Part shown: positions 8,684 through 18,100 of the stretch, piece by piece | How positions within the stretch are numbered: position 1 is the stretch's first letter | Layout: each line of letters opens with the position of its first letter | Assembly (NCBI GenBank): GCA_943324415.2 | Contig: CALPLN020000011.1 | Span: forward strand, 1 to 22,784 | Direction: 5' to 3' | Length of the DNA: 22,784 nt | DNA from: Sediminibacterium ginsengisoli | GTDB lineage: Bacteria > Bacteroidota > Bacteroidia > Chitinophagales > Chitinophagaceae | The notes under the pieces: model-generated | Told to the model about the DNA's origin: nothing | The model's database searches: none | Seen by the model: only the letters and a program-made list of their open reading frames with translations | Program-made: the position numbers and the translations under genes

Positions 8684-8712
8684 CAAAAAAAACCAGTCAA
8701 ATGACTGGTTTT
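8684..8712 (-). terminator. Intrinsic terminator of the DUF502-serC-DUF1015 unit
   Basis: AAAACCAGTC (8689-8698) pairs perfectly with GACTGGTTTT (8703-8712), a 10-bp stem with a 4-base loop. On the minus strand it is followed by a run of eight T (8692-8685). It lies 74 bases after the DUF1015 stop and just before the acyl-CoA synthetase start. Confidence 0.85.
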
Positions 8713-8785
8713 AGAAAGGAATTATCAATTTTAAACTTTGTCTTCATTTTTAAAAAAATGATGCAATGTTTTTATTTTTTACGAC

Positions 8786-10027
8786 TTAATTATTTGAATT
8801 GTAAATCAAATGGGTCAGTAAACCATCTCTTAATTTAGGTTCAAACCAAGTACTTTTTGGTGGCATGACTTCACCCGCATCTGCGATATTGAATAACTGA
8901 TTGATTGTGACAGGATATAAACTGATTGCCAATGCCATTTCTCCACTATTGACTCTCGCTTCTAATGCTTCCATACCACGTATTCCACCTACGAAATCTA
9001 TTCTTTTATCTACACGCTGGTCTTTGATTCCTAATAGTTTGTCTAAGATATTGTTCGATAAAATAGTCACATCTAAAACACCAATTGGATCTGCATCATT
9101 GTAAGTTCCTGGTTTTGCAGTCAATGCATACCATTGATGATTCATATACAATCCAAAACGATGTAAGGCGTCTGGCTTAAAGGCATTATCCATCGTTTGA
9201 ACATCAAAATCTTGGGCTAGTGCAGTTAAGAAAGCTGAAGCCTCGTGTCCGTTTAAATCTTTTACCACTCTATTGTAATCCATAATGGCCAATTGGTTAG
9301 ATGGAAACAAAGTGGTTAAGAAATAATCTGCATTTGTATGTTCTTTACCGATAGCCGTTCTCACTTTTGCTGCCGATGCTGCTCTGTGGTGTCCGTCTGC
9401 GATATAAGTGCATGGCACTTCAGTTTCAAATAATTGGGTGATTTGTGCAATGGTATCGGTATCACTCACAGCCCAAACGGTATGTTGAATACCATCTTCT
9501 GCTGTAAAATCATACACAGCATTTTTAGTCGTTTTCCATTTGTCTATCAATGCATCTATCGACGCTTGATTGCGGTAAGCTAGAAAAACATTGCCTGTCT
9601 GTGCTCCAGTCGTCTTGATATGATTGATTCTGTCCTGCTCTTTTTCTGGACGCGTAAACTCATGCTTTTTGATGATTCCGTTTTCATAATCTTCTACACT
9701 ACTCACACATACCAATCCAGTTTGTGCACGACCATCCATGATTAATTGATAAATATAATAACAGGGTTTAGATTCTTTAAACAACACATCTCTTTGGACG
9801 AATGCGTTTAAATTATCTAATGCAATGTCATACACTTGTTGACTATGGATGTCTACTGATTCTGGTAAATCGATTTCACTCTTGGTGATATGTAAAAAAG
9901 AAAATGCGTTTCCAACAGCTTCGGCTTTTGCTTCTGCACTATTTAAAACATCGTAAGGTTTACTTGCTACTTGCTTCGCTAATTGTGGCTGAGGACGCAA
10001 TGCTTCAAAGGGACTAATTTTTGCCAT
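8786..10027 (-). CDS. DUF1015 family protein
   Basis: The 413-residue cytoplasmic protein matches the DUF1015 family. The N-terminus has the usual arrangement PFEALRPQPQLA (residues 6-17), then KPYDVL (23-28) and FSFLHITKSEIDLP (42-55). The strongly conserved ADGHHR is at 210-215. No enzyme activity is firmly established for the family as far as I know. The ATG at 10027 is followed directly by the family's expected N-terminus. It lies 91 bases downstream of serC on the same strand and ends at a strong terminator, so the two are probably co-transcribed. A role connected to serine metabolism is inferred from position only. Confidence 0.88.
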   Translation of the reverse strand: MAKISPFEALRPQPQLAKQVASKPYDVLNSAEAKAEAVGNAFSFLHITKSEIDLPESVDIHSQQVYDIALDNLNAFVQRDVLFKESKPCYYIYQLIMDGRAQTGLVCVSSVEDYENGIIKKHEFTRPEKEQDRINHIKTTGAQTGNVFLAYRNQASIDALIDKWKTTKNAVYDFTAEDGIQHTVWAVSDTDTIAQITQLFETEVPCTYIADGHHRAASAAKVRTAIGKEHTNADYFLTTLFPSNQLAIMDYNRVVKDLNGHEASAFLTALAQDFDVQTMDNAFKPDALHRFGLYMNHQWYALTAKPGTYNDADPIGVLDVTILSNNILDKLLGIKDQRVDKRIDFVGGIRGMEALEARVNSGEMALAISLYPVTINQLFNIADAGEVMPPKSTWFEPKLRDGLLTHLIYNSNN

Positions 10028-10077
10028 GAGGGCAAATATCGTTCATTTTGTCGAATATTATCTACTTGAATGTAATT

Positions 10078-10111
10078 GATTCGTTAAAATATTTCGATTG
10101 TGTAACGAATC
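10078..10111. repeat. Inverted repeat between serC and DUF1015
   Basis: GATTCGTTA (10078-10086) is matched by TAACGAATC (10103-10111), a perfect 9-bp inverted repeat with a 16-base spacer. No T-run follows on either strand, so it is not a typical terminator. It could be an RNA hairpin separating two cistrons or a protein-binding site. Confidence 0.5.
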
Positions 10112-10118
10112 TGTATGT

Positions 10119-11177
10119 TTATGCAAAAGACTTTATCAATGCGCAAAAAGCGACTACACTTGAATGGGGCATCGCATTGTACATACTCACTCTTATACCC
10201 CCAACCGTTCTATATCCTTTCACGCCAATCATGCCTTTTTCTTTACACAATGCTAAAAAATCGGCTTCTCTATTTTGGTCTTTTAAAAAGAAAACGGCAT
10301 TCATTATACTTCTATCTTCTTTTGCAATTGGACAATAAAAATTTTCCGATGCATCGATGGTATCATATAATAAATTTGCCTTAGCTGTATTCCTTTTTTC
10401 CATCTCTACTAATCCACCTTCTTTTTCAATCCATCTTAAAGTTAATAGACTTACATAAATGGCAAAAACGGGTGGTGTATTTAATAATGAACCTGCCTCA
10501 ATATGTTTTTGATAATCTAGAATGGCTGGTATTTTTCTGGTTGTTTTTCCTAGGATAGATTTTTTTACTACGACCATCGTTACACCTGCTGCACCCATAT
10601 TTTTTTGTGCACCCGCATAGATTAAATCAAATTGATGAAAGGGAGTAGGCCTGCAAAATATATCCGAACTCATATCGCCCACCAACGGCAGATCCACCTG
10701 AGGGTATTGATGCCACTGCGTTCCCTCCACTGTATTGTTGGTGGTGATGTGCAAATAGCTGGTATTTGATGGCAGTTCGATGGCCTTATTAATATAAGTA
10801 TGTTTAGCGGCTGTGGTATCTGATACGACTTGCACTGGACCAAATAATTGTGCTTCTTTAACTGCCTTATGTCCCCAAACTCCATTGTCACAAATAGCAG
10901 CCAATCCATTTTCATCCAATAAATTCATAGGCACTTGCATAAACTGCATGGTGGCACCTCCTTGCAAAAACAAGACTTCATAATCGTCCCCTAGATCCAT
11001 CAATCTTTTTACAATTTGTTTTGCTTCTTCAACTACGGCAACAAAATGGGTGGTTCGATGTCCAATTTCTAAAATTGACAATCCCGTTCCATTAAAATCA
11101 TGAATGGCCGCTGCTGCTCCATCCAACACTTCTTTAGGTAAAATAGAAGGACCAGAATTGAAATTATGTAATTGCAT
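10119..11177 (-). CDS. serC: Phosphoserine aminotransferase
   Basis: SerC is a PLP enzyme that converts 3-phosphohydroxypyruvate and glutamate to O-phosphoserine, the second step of serine synthesis; it can also act in PLP synthesis. The 352-residue length is typical. The N-terminus HNFNSGPSILP (residues 4-14), SILEIGHRT (34-42) and FLQGGATMQF (70-79) match the family. The PLP-binding lysine is K192 in YAGAQKNMG. GGIRVSMYNA near the C-terminus is the usual substrate-contact motif. It is the middle gene of a minus-strand unit, 12 bases after DUF502 and before DUF1015. serA and serB are not in the window. Confidence 0.96.
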   Translation of the reverse strand: MQLHNFNSGPSILPKEVLDGAAAAIHDFNGTGLSILEIGHRTTHFVAVVEEAKQIVKRLMDLGDDYEVLFLQGGATMQFMQVPMNLLDENGLAAICDNGVWGHKAVKEAQLFGPVQVVSDTTAAKHTYINKAIELPSNTSYLHITTNNTVEGTQWHQYPQVDLPLVGDMSSDIFCRPTPFHQFDLIYAGAQKNMGAAGVTMVVVKKSILGKTTRKIPAILDYQKHIEAGSLLNTPPVFAIYVSLLTLRWIEKEGGLVEMEKRNTAKANLLYDTIDASENFYCPIAKEDRSIMNAVFFLKDQNREADFLALCKEKGMIGVKGYRTVGGIRVSMYNAMPHSSVVAFCALIKSFA

Positions 11178-11189
11178 AAAAGAGACTAT

Positions 11190-11861
11190 TTATAGATTAA
11201 CCAATGGATCTTCGTCATTCTCATCCATCGTCGTAACACCTCCAGAAACCACGTACTTCATAGCTTCTGCGGCAGCAATGCCTTTTGGTAATTTTTTAAT
11301 TCTTGTTGGTGCAACTATATAAGTAATACCAGAAATCGCATAAGAATGTGGTACATAGACTGTAACAAAATCTGCCAATCCAAAATGTGCACTATCGTTT
11401 TGTGTAATGAATCCGATTCTCCAAACATCGGTCGCATCTACATTCACTAAAATGGGTTGATCAAATTTTTTCTTATTGCCTGCAAACGCTTCTAAAAAAT
11501 CTTTTACAGAAGAATAAATGATTTTAATACCTGGTGTTTTTTCCAATACTTTATCAAATACTGATACCAACCTTTCTACAAAAAATAAAGAGGACAACCA
11601 ACCCACAATTAATACCAATGTGATGGCAACTAAAAATCCCAATCCAGTCACTTTTGGTATTTGTCCGTTCACCTCGGCAAACTGAACAGGAAATAAAGCA
11701 TTTAATAAATTAGGTAAAAAATTGTCTACCCAATTAAAGAGACTCACCACCACCCACACGGTCACACCGATTGGCGCTAGGACAACGACCCCTTGAAAGA
11801 ATAATTGAGCCATAAAGCCCAAAATCTGTTTTCTTGTTAATTTTTGCCTTAAACTGGGCAT
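11190..11861 (-). CDS. DUF502 family inner-membrane protein
   Basis: The function is unknown. The 223-residue protein has two hydrophobic segments, about residues 16-44 (with GVVVLAPIGVTVWVVVSLF) and 71-95 (ending in GWLSSLFFVE). After them come the family hallmark EKTPGIKIIYSSVKDFLEAF (about 107-126) and a soluble domain ending in an acidic tail. The open frame can be extended seven codons to a TTG at 11882, but the ATG at 11861 (MPSLRQKLTRKQILGF) is the better start: it gives the basic N-terminus expected before the first membrane segment. serC starts 12 bases downstream, so the gene probably leads a three-gene unit. A link to serine synthesis is not implied by the family. Confidence 0.88.
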   Translation of the reverse strand: MPSLRQKLTRKQILGFMAQLFFQGVVVLAPIGVTVWVVVSLFNWVDNFLPNLLNALFPVQFAEVNGQIPKVTGLGFLVAITLVLIVGWLSSLFFVERLVSVFDKVLEKTPGIKIIYSSVKDFLEAFAGNKKKFDQPILVNVDATDVWRIGFITQNDSAHFGLADFVTVYVPHSYAISGITYIVAPTRIKKLPKGIAAAEAMKYVVSGGVTTMDENDEDPLVNL

Positions 11862-11931
11862 TTTGCACTGATTTAGCCCCAAATTTCACTCATTTTTGCC
11901 ATTTTTCACAAATTAATAATTTTTTAAGGTT

Positions 11932-11959
11932 GGAAACTTTGTAAACTCTTATAGTTTCC
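11932..11959. promoter_or_regulatory. Putative TetR-family operator (inverted repeat)
   Basis: GGAAACT (11932-11938) and AGTTTCC (11953-11959) form a perfect 7-bp inverted repeat with a 14-base spacer, 28 bp in total. It overlaps the -33 box and abuts the -7 box of the efflux-operon promoter. That placement and size suit an autorepressing TetR-type regulator, which is the first gene of the operon. Binding is inferred. Confidence 0.55.
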
Positions 11960-11968
11960 TTAGTTTTG
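11938..11968 (+). promoter_or_regulatory. Promoter of the tetR efflux operon
   Basis: TTTG at 11938-11941 and TAGTTTTG at 11961-11968 match the Bacteroidota -33 (TTTG) and -7 (TAnnTTTG) elements, with the expected 19-base spacer. The ATG of the TetR gene is 17 bases downstream, preceded by AAGG at 11981-11984. This is the best promoter match in the window. Confidence 0.7.
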
Positions 11969-11985
11969 CGCCCTCAACTGAAGGT

Positions 11986-12597
11986 ATGCAAGACAGAATA
12001 TTATTAAAAGCAAGGGATTTAATGCTTCAATCCGGCCTAAGACAGGTGACTATGGACGATTTGGCGAACCAACTGGGGATCAGCAAAAAAACCATTTACC
12101 ATTATTTTAAGGACAAAGACGATCTAGTTAGAGCCGTTGTGAGTCATGAATTAAAGTCACACGAAGTCTCCTGCCGTGATTGTGAATCTAAGGCGGACAA
12201 TGCCGTACATGAAATGTTCCTAGTGATGGAGACGATGAAGGAACTGACCAAGACGATGAATCCGGGTAGTATGATGGAACTAGAAAAATATTTCCCTTCT
12301 GCTTTTGATATCATTAAAAATCACAAAGAAGATTTCTTCCTTTCCTTAATCAAACAAAATTTAAATAAAGGAATTGAACAAGGCTATTATAGAAATGAAC
12401 TTGAAGTAGACATCATTTCAAAATTCAGACTTGAGACCATTTTTATTCCATTCAATCTCCACGTGTATCCCATTTCAAAATTTGATCCAATTAAAGTACA
12501 TACCCAATTAATGGAACACTTTGTATTTGGATTGATGACCGTGAAAGGATACGAGTTGATGGACCAATACAAACAATTAAGTAAACAAGCAATCTAA
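11986..12597 (+). CDS. TetR/AcrR family transcriptional regulator
   Basis: The 203-residue protein has the TetR N-terminal DNA-binding domain: a first helix, then a helix-turn-helix at about residues 22-41 (TMDDLANQLGISKKTIYHYF), followed by the usual KDKDDLVRAVV. The C-terminal helical part is variable and would bind the ligand and form the dimer; the ligand cannot be predicted. It is the first gene of tetR-tolC-adaptor-RND, 8 bases before the tolC-like gene, so it is probably a local repressor of its own efflux operon. The inverted repeat at 11932-11959 is a plausible operator. Its promoter is the consensus match at 11938-11968. Confidence 0.93.
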   Translation: MQDRILLKARDLMLQSGLRQVTMDDLANQLGISKKTIYHYFKDKDDLVRAVVSHELKSHEVSCRDCESKADNAVHEMFLVMETMKELTKTMNPGSMMELEKYFPSAFDIIKNHKEDFFLSLIKQNLNKGIEQGYYRNELEVDIISKFRLETIFIPFNLHVYPISKFDPIKVHTQLMEHFVFGLMTVKGYELMDQYKQLSKQAI

Positions 12598-12605
12598 ATA
12601 TACAA

Positions 12606-13943
12606 ATGAAAAAAATCATCGTCATTGTAACAGCACTTTTTGCAACTGTAGCGCAAGCTCAGGAACAAAAGACTGTTCATGCATTTTCACTTACCGACGC
12701 AGTGAATTATGCGCAAAAAAATAATGTTCAAGTAAAGAACGCCTTACTTGATGTAGACATTCAAACTCAGGTAAACAGGGAAATTGCATCTGCAGCCTTG
12801 CCTACCATTAATACCAATTTGAGTGGAACCAATTTCTTAACTATCCCTACCTCTTTATTACCAGGTCAAATATTTGGTGGTGCTGCTGGAACCTTTATTC
12901 CTGTTCAGTTTGGTACTAAATACAATAGCACTTACGGCGCTAATTTTAACCAACTACTTTTTGATGGTCAGGTATTTATTGCATTACAAGCAAGAGCTAC
13001 TTCATTGGACTGGAAAAAGAAAAACGCTGCATTGACAGAGGAAAATATCAAAGCAAATATTTATAAAATTTACTACCAACTTTCTGCTAGCAGAACACAG
13101 TTAAATATTTTAGATGCCAATATCGAGCGTCTTCAAAAATTAGCGAATGATGCTGCCGCAATGTATAAGAATGGTTTTGCTGAAAAATTAGATGTAGATA
13201 AAGTCAATGTTCAATTGAACAACTTACAAACTGAAAAGTTGAAAGCCAATAACAGTGTTACCATTGGATATATGGGTTTGAAAATGTTGATGGGCATGCC
13301 TGTTAAAGACAGCTTAGTGTTAACAGATGTAATCAATGAATCTAGTTTAAGTACTGATGTACTTATTGAAAATGATTTTCAATACGGTGTGCGCAAAGAT
13401 TTTCAGTACTTGACAACAGTGAAAAAAATGAGTCAGTTCAATGTAAAACGCTACCAGTTAAGTTATTTACCTACAATCAGTATCAACGGTGCTTATACTA
13501 AGAATGCGCAAAGAACTAAGTTCGACTTTTTTGACAATAACAATGGCAACTGGTTTAAGACCTCTTTAATTGGTCTAAATATCAACCTGCCTATTTTCAA
13601 TGGCTTAGCGACTGTCGCTAAAATCAAACGCGCCAAATTAGAATTAGAACAAGTAGACAACCAGTTGTCTGCTATGAAAAACAATATTGACAACGAATTA
13701 AGTCAAGCTAAGTTGAACTACATGTCCTCTGTGGCAACCGTGAACTTTCAAAAGAAGAACATGCAATTGGCAGAAAACGTCTATAGCCAAACAAAAAAGA
13801 AATTCGAAGCCGGCACAGGTTCCAATACCGAGATCTCTGCTGCTCAGGCAGACCTAGTGGCTGCACAAAATAATTTTATGAATGCTCTTTATGCAGCCCT
13901 AATTGCTAAAGTAGATTTATTAAAAGCAAGCGGTAAACTATAA
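12606..13943 (+). CDS. TolC family outer-membrane efflux protein
   Basis: This is the outer-membrane channel of the tripartite pump. A signal peptide is visible at residues 1-18 (MKKIIVIVTALFATVAQA), leaving a mature protein of about 427 residues. The sequence has the duplicated long-helix pattern of outer-membrane efflux proteins, for example LTDAVNYAQKNNVQVKNALLD near the N-terminus and KKFEAGTGSNTEISAAQADLVAAQNNF near the C-terminus. It lies 8 bases after tetR and 45 bases before the adaptor. A second, only distantly similar TolC-like protein is encoded at 19692-21002. Confidence 0.94.
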   Translation: MKKIIVIVTALFATVAQAQEQKTVHAFSLTDAVNYAQKNNVQVKNALLDVDIQTQVNREIASAALPTINTNLSGTNFLTIPTSLLPGQIFGGAAGTFIPVQFGTKYNSTYGANFNQLLFDGQVFIALQARATSLDWKKKNAALTEENIKANIYKIYYQLSASRTQLNILDANIERLQKLANDAAAMYKNGFAEKLDVDKVNVQLNNLQTEKLKANNSVTIGYMGLKMLMGMPVKDSLVLTDVINESSLSTDVLIENDFQYGVRKDFQYLTTVKKMSQFNVKRYQLSYLPTISINGAYTKNAQRTKFDFFDNNNGNWFKTSLIGLNINLPIFNGLATVAKIKRAKLELEQVDNQLSAMKNNIDNELSQAKLNYMSSVATVNFQKKNMQLAENVYSQTKKKFEAGTGSNTEISAAQADLVAAQNNFMNALYAALIAKVDLLKASGKL

Positions 13944-13988
13944 TCACCAATCATACAATCAATACAACAATCATATAAAATAGATACA

Positions 13989-15167
13989 ATGAAATCAATA
14001 GCAACATTTTTTACCCTTAGCTTACTTGTTCTCGCATCTGCCTGTGGTGGTGGCGACAACACTGTTGAAGCAAAACAAAAGTCTTTAGCAAGCTTAAAAA
14101 AGCAAGCACTCGAATTGAATGCTCAAATCGTAACATTAGAAAAAGAGTTGGAAAAAGCAGGCGGTGCTGCTGCAGCTAAAGCAATATTAGTAGCAACAGA
14201 TACCCTACAAACTGAAACCTTCACACATTTTATCGAACTACAAGGTAAGGTTGAATCTGAGAGCGTTTCTTTCATTACCCCTCGTGCTGGTGGTGGTCAA
14301 GTAAGAGCCATCTATGTTAAAAGAGGTGACAATGTAAGAAAAGGTCAATTGTTATTACAATTAGACAACACCTTAATTAAGCAAAGCGCTGCAGCTGCTG
14401 CTCAAAACATTGAGACCTTAAAATCTCAAGCTGCTTTAGCAAAATCTGTATATGAAAAACAAAAGAACCTTTGGGAGCAAAACATTGGTAGCGAAATTCA
14501 GTTGATGACCGCTAAAACAAATGCAGATGCCTTGGCTAGCCAATTAAGAGCTGCTACTGAACAACTTGGTATGGTGAGAGACCAATTGGCTTTCACAAGT
14601 ATCTACAGTGATGTAGATGGCGTGGCTGAGGAAGTAAATGTAAAAGTAGGTGAACTATTCATGGGTCCTGGTCAAATCAAAATCGTAAATACAACTAAAC
14701 TTAAACTAACTGCACAAGTTCCTGAAAACTATGCTGGCAAAGTAAAAGTGGGTACTGAATTAACTTTAACCTTCCCTGATATTCAAAAAACTATCAGCAA
14801 TAAAATTAATGTACTTGGTAATGTCATTGATCCTTTAAGCAGAAGCTTCTTTATTGAATCTAAGTTACCTATTGACAAAAACTTTAGACCCAACTTATTG
14901 GCTCAGGTTAAAATCAAAGACTACGAAAAAAAGGACGCAATCAGCATCCCTGTTAACTTATTACAGAATGACGAAAAAGGAAAATTCGTATATGTAGCAG
15001 TTGTTGAAGGCGGTAAAATGATCGCTCGTAAGAAAATGGTTTCAACAGGTGAATTTTACGGTAACAATATCGAAGTACTTGGCGGTTTAGCAGCTGGCGA
15101 GATCTTGATCACAGAAGGCTATCAGTCTATCTACGATGGTCAATTGATCACCACAACCATTCAATAA
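13989..15167 (+). CDS. RND efflux periplasmic adaptor (membrane-fusion lipoprotein)
   Basis: This 392-residue adaptor links the RND permease to the TolC channel. The N-terminus is a lipoprotein-type signal ending LVLASAC, with C19 as the likely lipidated residue; alanine at -3 makes the lipobox slightly weak. A short coiled coil (about residues 29-57, KSLASLKKQALELNAQIV and onward) follows the anchor. Next are a lipoyl half-motif with VKRGDNVRKGQLLLQLD (about 113-129), an alpha-hairpin (about 133-195), a beta-barrel, and a membrane-proximal domain near the C-terminus. It sits 24 bases before the permease gene. The drug or metabolite exported is unknown. Confidence 0.93.
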   Translation: MKSIATFFTLSLLVLASACGGGDNTVEAKQKSLASLKKQALELNAQIVTLEKELEKAGGAAAAKAILVATDTLQTETFTHFIELQGKVESESVSFITPRAGGGQVRAIYVKRGDNVRKGQLLLQLDNTLIKQSAAAAAQNIETLKSQAALAKSVYEKQKNLWEQNIGSEIQLMTAKTNADALASQLRAATEQLGMVRDQLAFTSIYSDVDGVAEEVNVKVGELFMGPGQIKIVNTTKLKLTAQVPENYAGKVKVGTELTLTFPDIQKTISNKINVLGNVIDPLSRSFFIESKLPIDKNFRPNLLAQVKIKDYEKKDAISIPVNLLQNDEKGKFVYVAVVEGGKMIARKKMVSTGEFYGNNIEVLGGLAAGEILITEGYQSIYDGQLITTTIQ

Positions 15168-15191
15168 TTTAAAACAGCTTAATCGATCCAT

Positions 15192-18100
15192 ATGTCGACA
15201 CTTAATAACTTAAAAGAAAAGTTTAAAGAATTTAAACCTACTTCTTGGAGTATCACCAATAAAACATCCATCTATTTAGTGATGTTGTTTATTAGCCTTG
15301 GTGGTATCTACCAATTCTTGACCCTCCCTAAAGAACAATTTCCTGAGATTGTTATTCCTACCATGTACGTTCAAACGATCTATGTAGGTAACTCTCCAAA
15401 AGACATTGAAAACTTAGTGACACGTCCTATCGAAAAACAAATCAAGGGCATCACTGGCGTGAAGATCAATAAATTCACATCGGTATCTCAACAAGATTTC
15501 TCTGCCATCACGGTAGAATTTAATACAAGTGTGAAGCCGGACATTGCTTTGCAGAAAGTAAAAGACGCTGTTGATAAAGCGAAGGGCGACTTACCTAACG
15601 ACTTAACACAGGAGCCTCGTGTTATTGAAGTGAACTTTAGTGAGCAACCCATTATGTATGTCAACATTAGCGGTAATTACAGTTCGGTTCAATTGAAGAA
15701 ATATGCAGATGATTTAAAAGACAAACTAGAGAATATCACACAGGTAAATCGCGTAGATCTAGTGGGCGCACCTGAACGTGAATTCCAAGTGAATGTGGAC
15801 AATTACAGAATGCAAAGTTCTGGTATCACATTTGACGATATCACGTATGCGATTCAAAGAGAGAACTTAGATATGTCTGGCGGTCTTTTAGAAGTGGGTT
15901 CTATGCAACGTAACCTTCAGTTAAAAGGACAGCTTAAAAGCGCCAATGATATTGCTAATATTATTGTTCGCAATACAAGTGGTGCACCTATTTATTTAAA
16001 AGATGTAGCAACGATTATCGACACCGTTAAGAAAAACGAAAGTTATGCGCGTTTAGATGGCAAGAATGTATTGACTTTAAATATCATCAAACGTAGTGGT
16101 GAAAACTTAATTGAAACTTCTGACGCTGTAAAGAAAATTGTAGATGAAGCTAAATTAACTAGTTTACCAAAAGACCTTAATACAGTTATCACTGGCGATC
16201 AAAGTATTAAAACAAGATCCTCTTTTACAGAATTAGTGAACTCTATTGTAATTGGTTTCGTGTTGGTATTGATTGTATTGATGTTCTTTATGGGTGTGAC
16301 CAACGCCTTCTTTGTGGCCTTATCTGTGCCATTGAGTATGTTTGTTGCCTTTGTGTTTTTACCAGCAGGTAACTTATTAATTGGCACCAATATCACGTTG
16401 AACTTCATGGTGTTATTTGCGCTCTTATTTGGCTTGGGTATCATTGTGGATGACGCGATTGTGGTGATTGAAAATACGCACCGAATTTTTGTTCAAGGAA
16501 AAGGTAAATTAACCGCTACCACTTCGGCTAAGATGGCCGCGGGTGAAGTATTCATTCCTGTATTAGCGGGAACGGTGACAACGTTAGCGCCTTTCTTCCC
16601 CTTGTTATTCTGGCCTGGTATCATTGGTAAATTCATGGTCTACTTACCTGCGATGTTGATCTTTACATTGGCAGCCTCGTTGGTAGTGGCGTTTATTATG
16701 AACCCTGTTTTTGCAGTTGACTTTATGAACCACGAGGAGCATGATAGCAATGAACCAAAATCTGCCATCTTTAAGAAAAAGACGTTCTGGATTCCGATTG
16801 GTTTCGGATTGGTATTAGATTTAATGGGTGCAACCTTCTTAGGTAACCTAATCATCTTCTTTATGCTTTTGGTATTGGCTAATAAATATTTTATTGCTGC
16901 TGCAATCAAGCATTTCCAAGAGACTACCTTACCGAATATGATGGATTTATATGAGCGTGTCTTAAGAAGATCCTTATCTGGATGGAGACCGGTTAAATTA
17001 TTGTTTGCCACTTTTGGTTTATTGATCTTCTCCTTTATCGTATTTGGTATTAGTGTTGGATCTGGCAGAACAGGAATTGAATTTTTCCCTCAAGCAGATC
17101 CAAATCAAATTTATGTTTACTTAAAATTACCAGTGGGTACAGAAGTAAAACACACTGATTCTATAACTAAAGTACTAGAAGCTAGAGTGAATAAGGTTTT
17201 AGGAACAGACAACGGTAAAAAGAATCCTATTGTAGAATCTACCATTGCCAATATCGCAGTGGGCGCAGGTGATCCGATGGCGGGTGATAGAAGTACTAGA
17301 TCCGAATTGGGTCGTATTCAAGTGAACTTTGTAGAGTTTGAAAAACGTCATGGTGTTTCTAGTTTACCTTATTTAGATGCCGTTCGTAAAGAAATGAAAG
17401 GCATTCCTGGTGCAGAAATAACGGTAACACAAGAGTCGAGTGGTCCACCAACAGAACCTCCAGTGAACATAGAAATTCAGGGAGATGATTTTGATAAGCT
17501 AATCAAAACGGCAGTTGGATTAAAGAACTATTTAGATGCAGCACAGATTCCTGGTATCGAAGAATTAAAGATGGATGTGGATTTACAAAATCCTGAATTG
17601 ACCTTAACGATTGACAGAGAGCGTGCATTAAGTGCTGGTGTCTCTTCTGCTCAGGTAGGTATGCAAATTCGTACTGCCTTATTTGGTAGAGAAGTATCTA
17701 AGATCAAAGACGGTAAAGACGAATATAAAATTCAATTGCGTAACGAGGAAATGCAACGTAAAAATTTAGTAGACTTATTAAATATGCGTTTGTCTTTCCG
17801 TGATATGGCTGCGGGTGGTATGGTGAAGAATATTCCAATCAGTTCTTTGGTTAAAGTTGAACCTACAAGCACCTTGGGTAGCGTAAAAAGAAAGAATCAA
17901 AAAAGACAAATTCAATTGCGTTCGAATGTATTGTTAAACGAAGGTTACAATCCTACCGCTGTCAATGCGGTGATTGCTCAATACATCGAGAACTACAAAG
18001 GGATTGCAGATGGTGTAACAGTAAAACAAACTGGTGAGAACGAACAACAACTAGAAACAGTTGCATTCCTTGGTAAAGCATTGATCATTGCATTGATGTT

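Noticed and set aside
8657..8686. TTG start for the acyl-CoA synthetase
   Set aside because: The TTG lies in the T-run of the upstream terminator; the ATG at 8656 gives a normal family N-terminus.
8744..8761. TCATTTTT / AAAAATGA inverted repeat downstream of DUF1015
   Set aside because: Pure A/T pairing of this kind is expected by chance in this low-GC spacer, and a far stronger terminator lies just beyond it.
10048..10384. Overlapping plus-strand frames of 96 and 89 residues at the serC end
   Set aside because: Most of their length is antisense to serC, and the products look like random hydrophobic translations.
11862..11882. TTG start for the DUF502 gene
   Set aside because: It adds seven residues before a better ATG; no supporting ribosome-binding sequence was seen.
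16640..17011. 123-residue minus-strand frame inside the RND permease gene
   Set aside because: It lies fully antisense to a well-supported gene and has no recognisable domain or regulatory signals.
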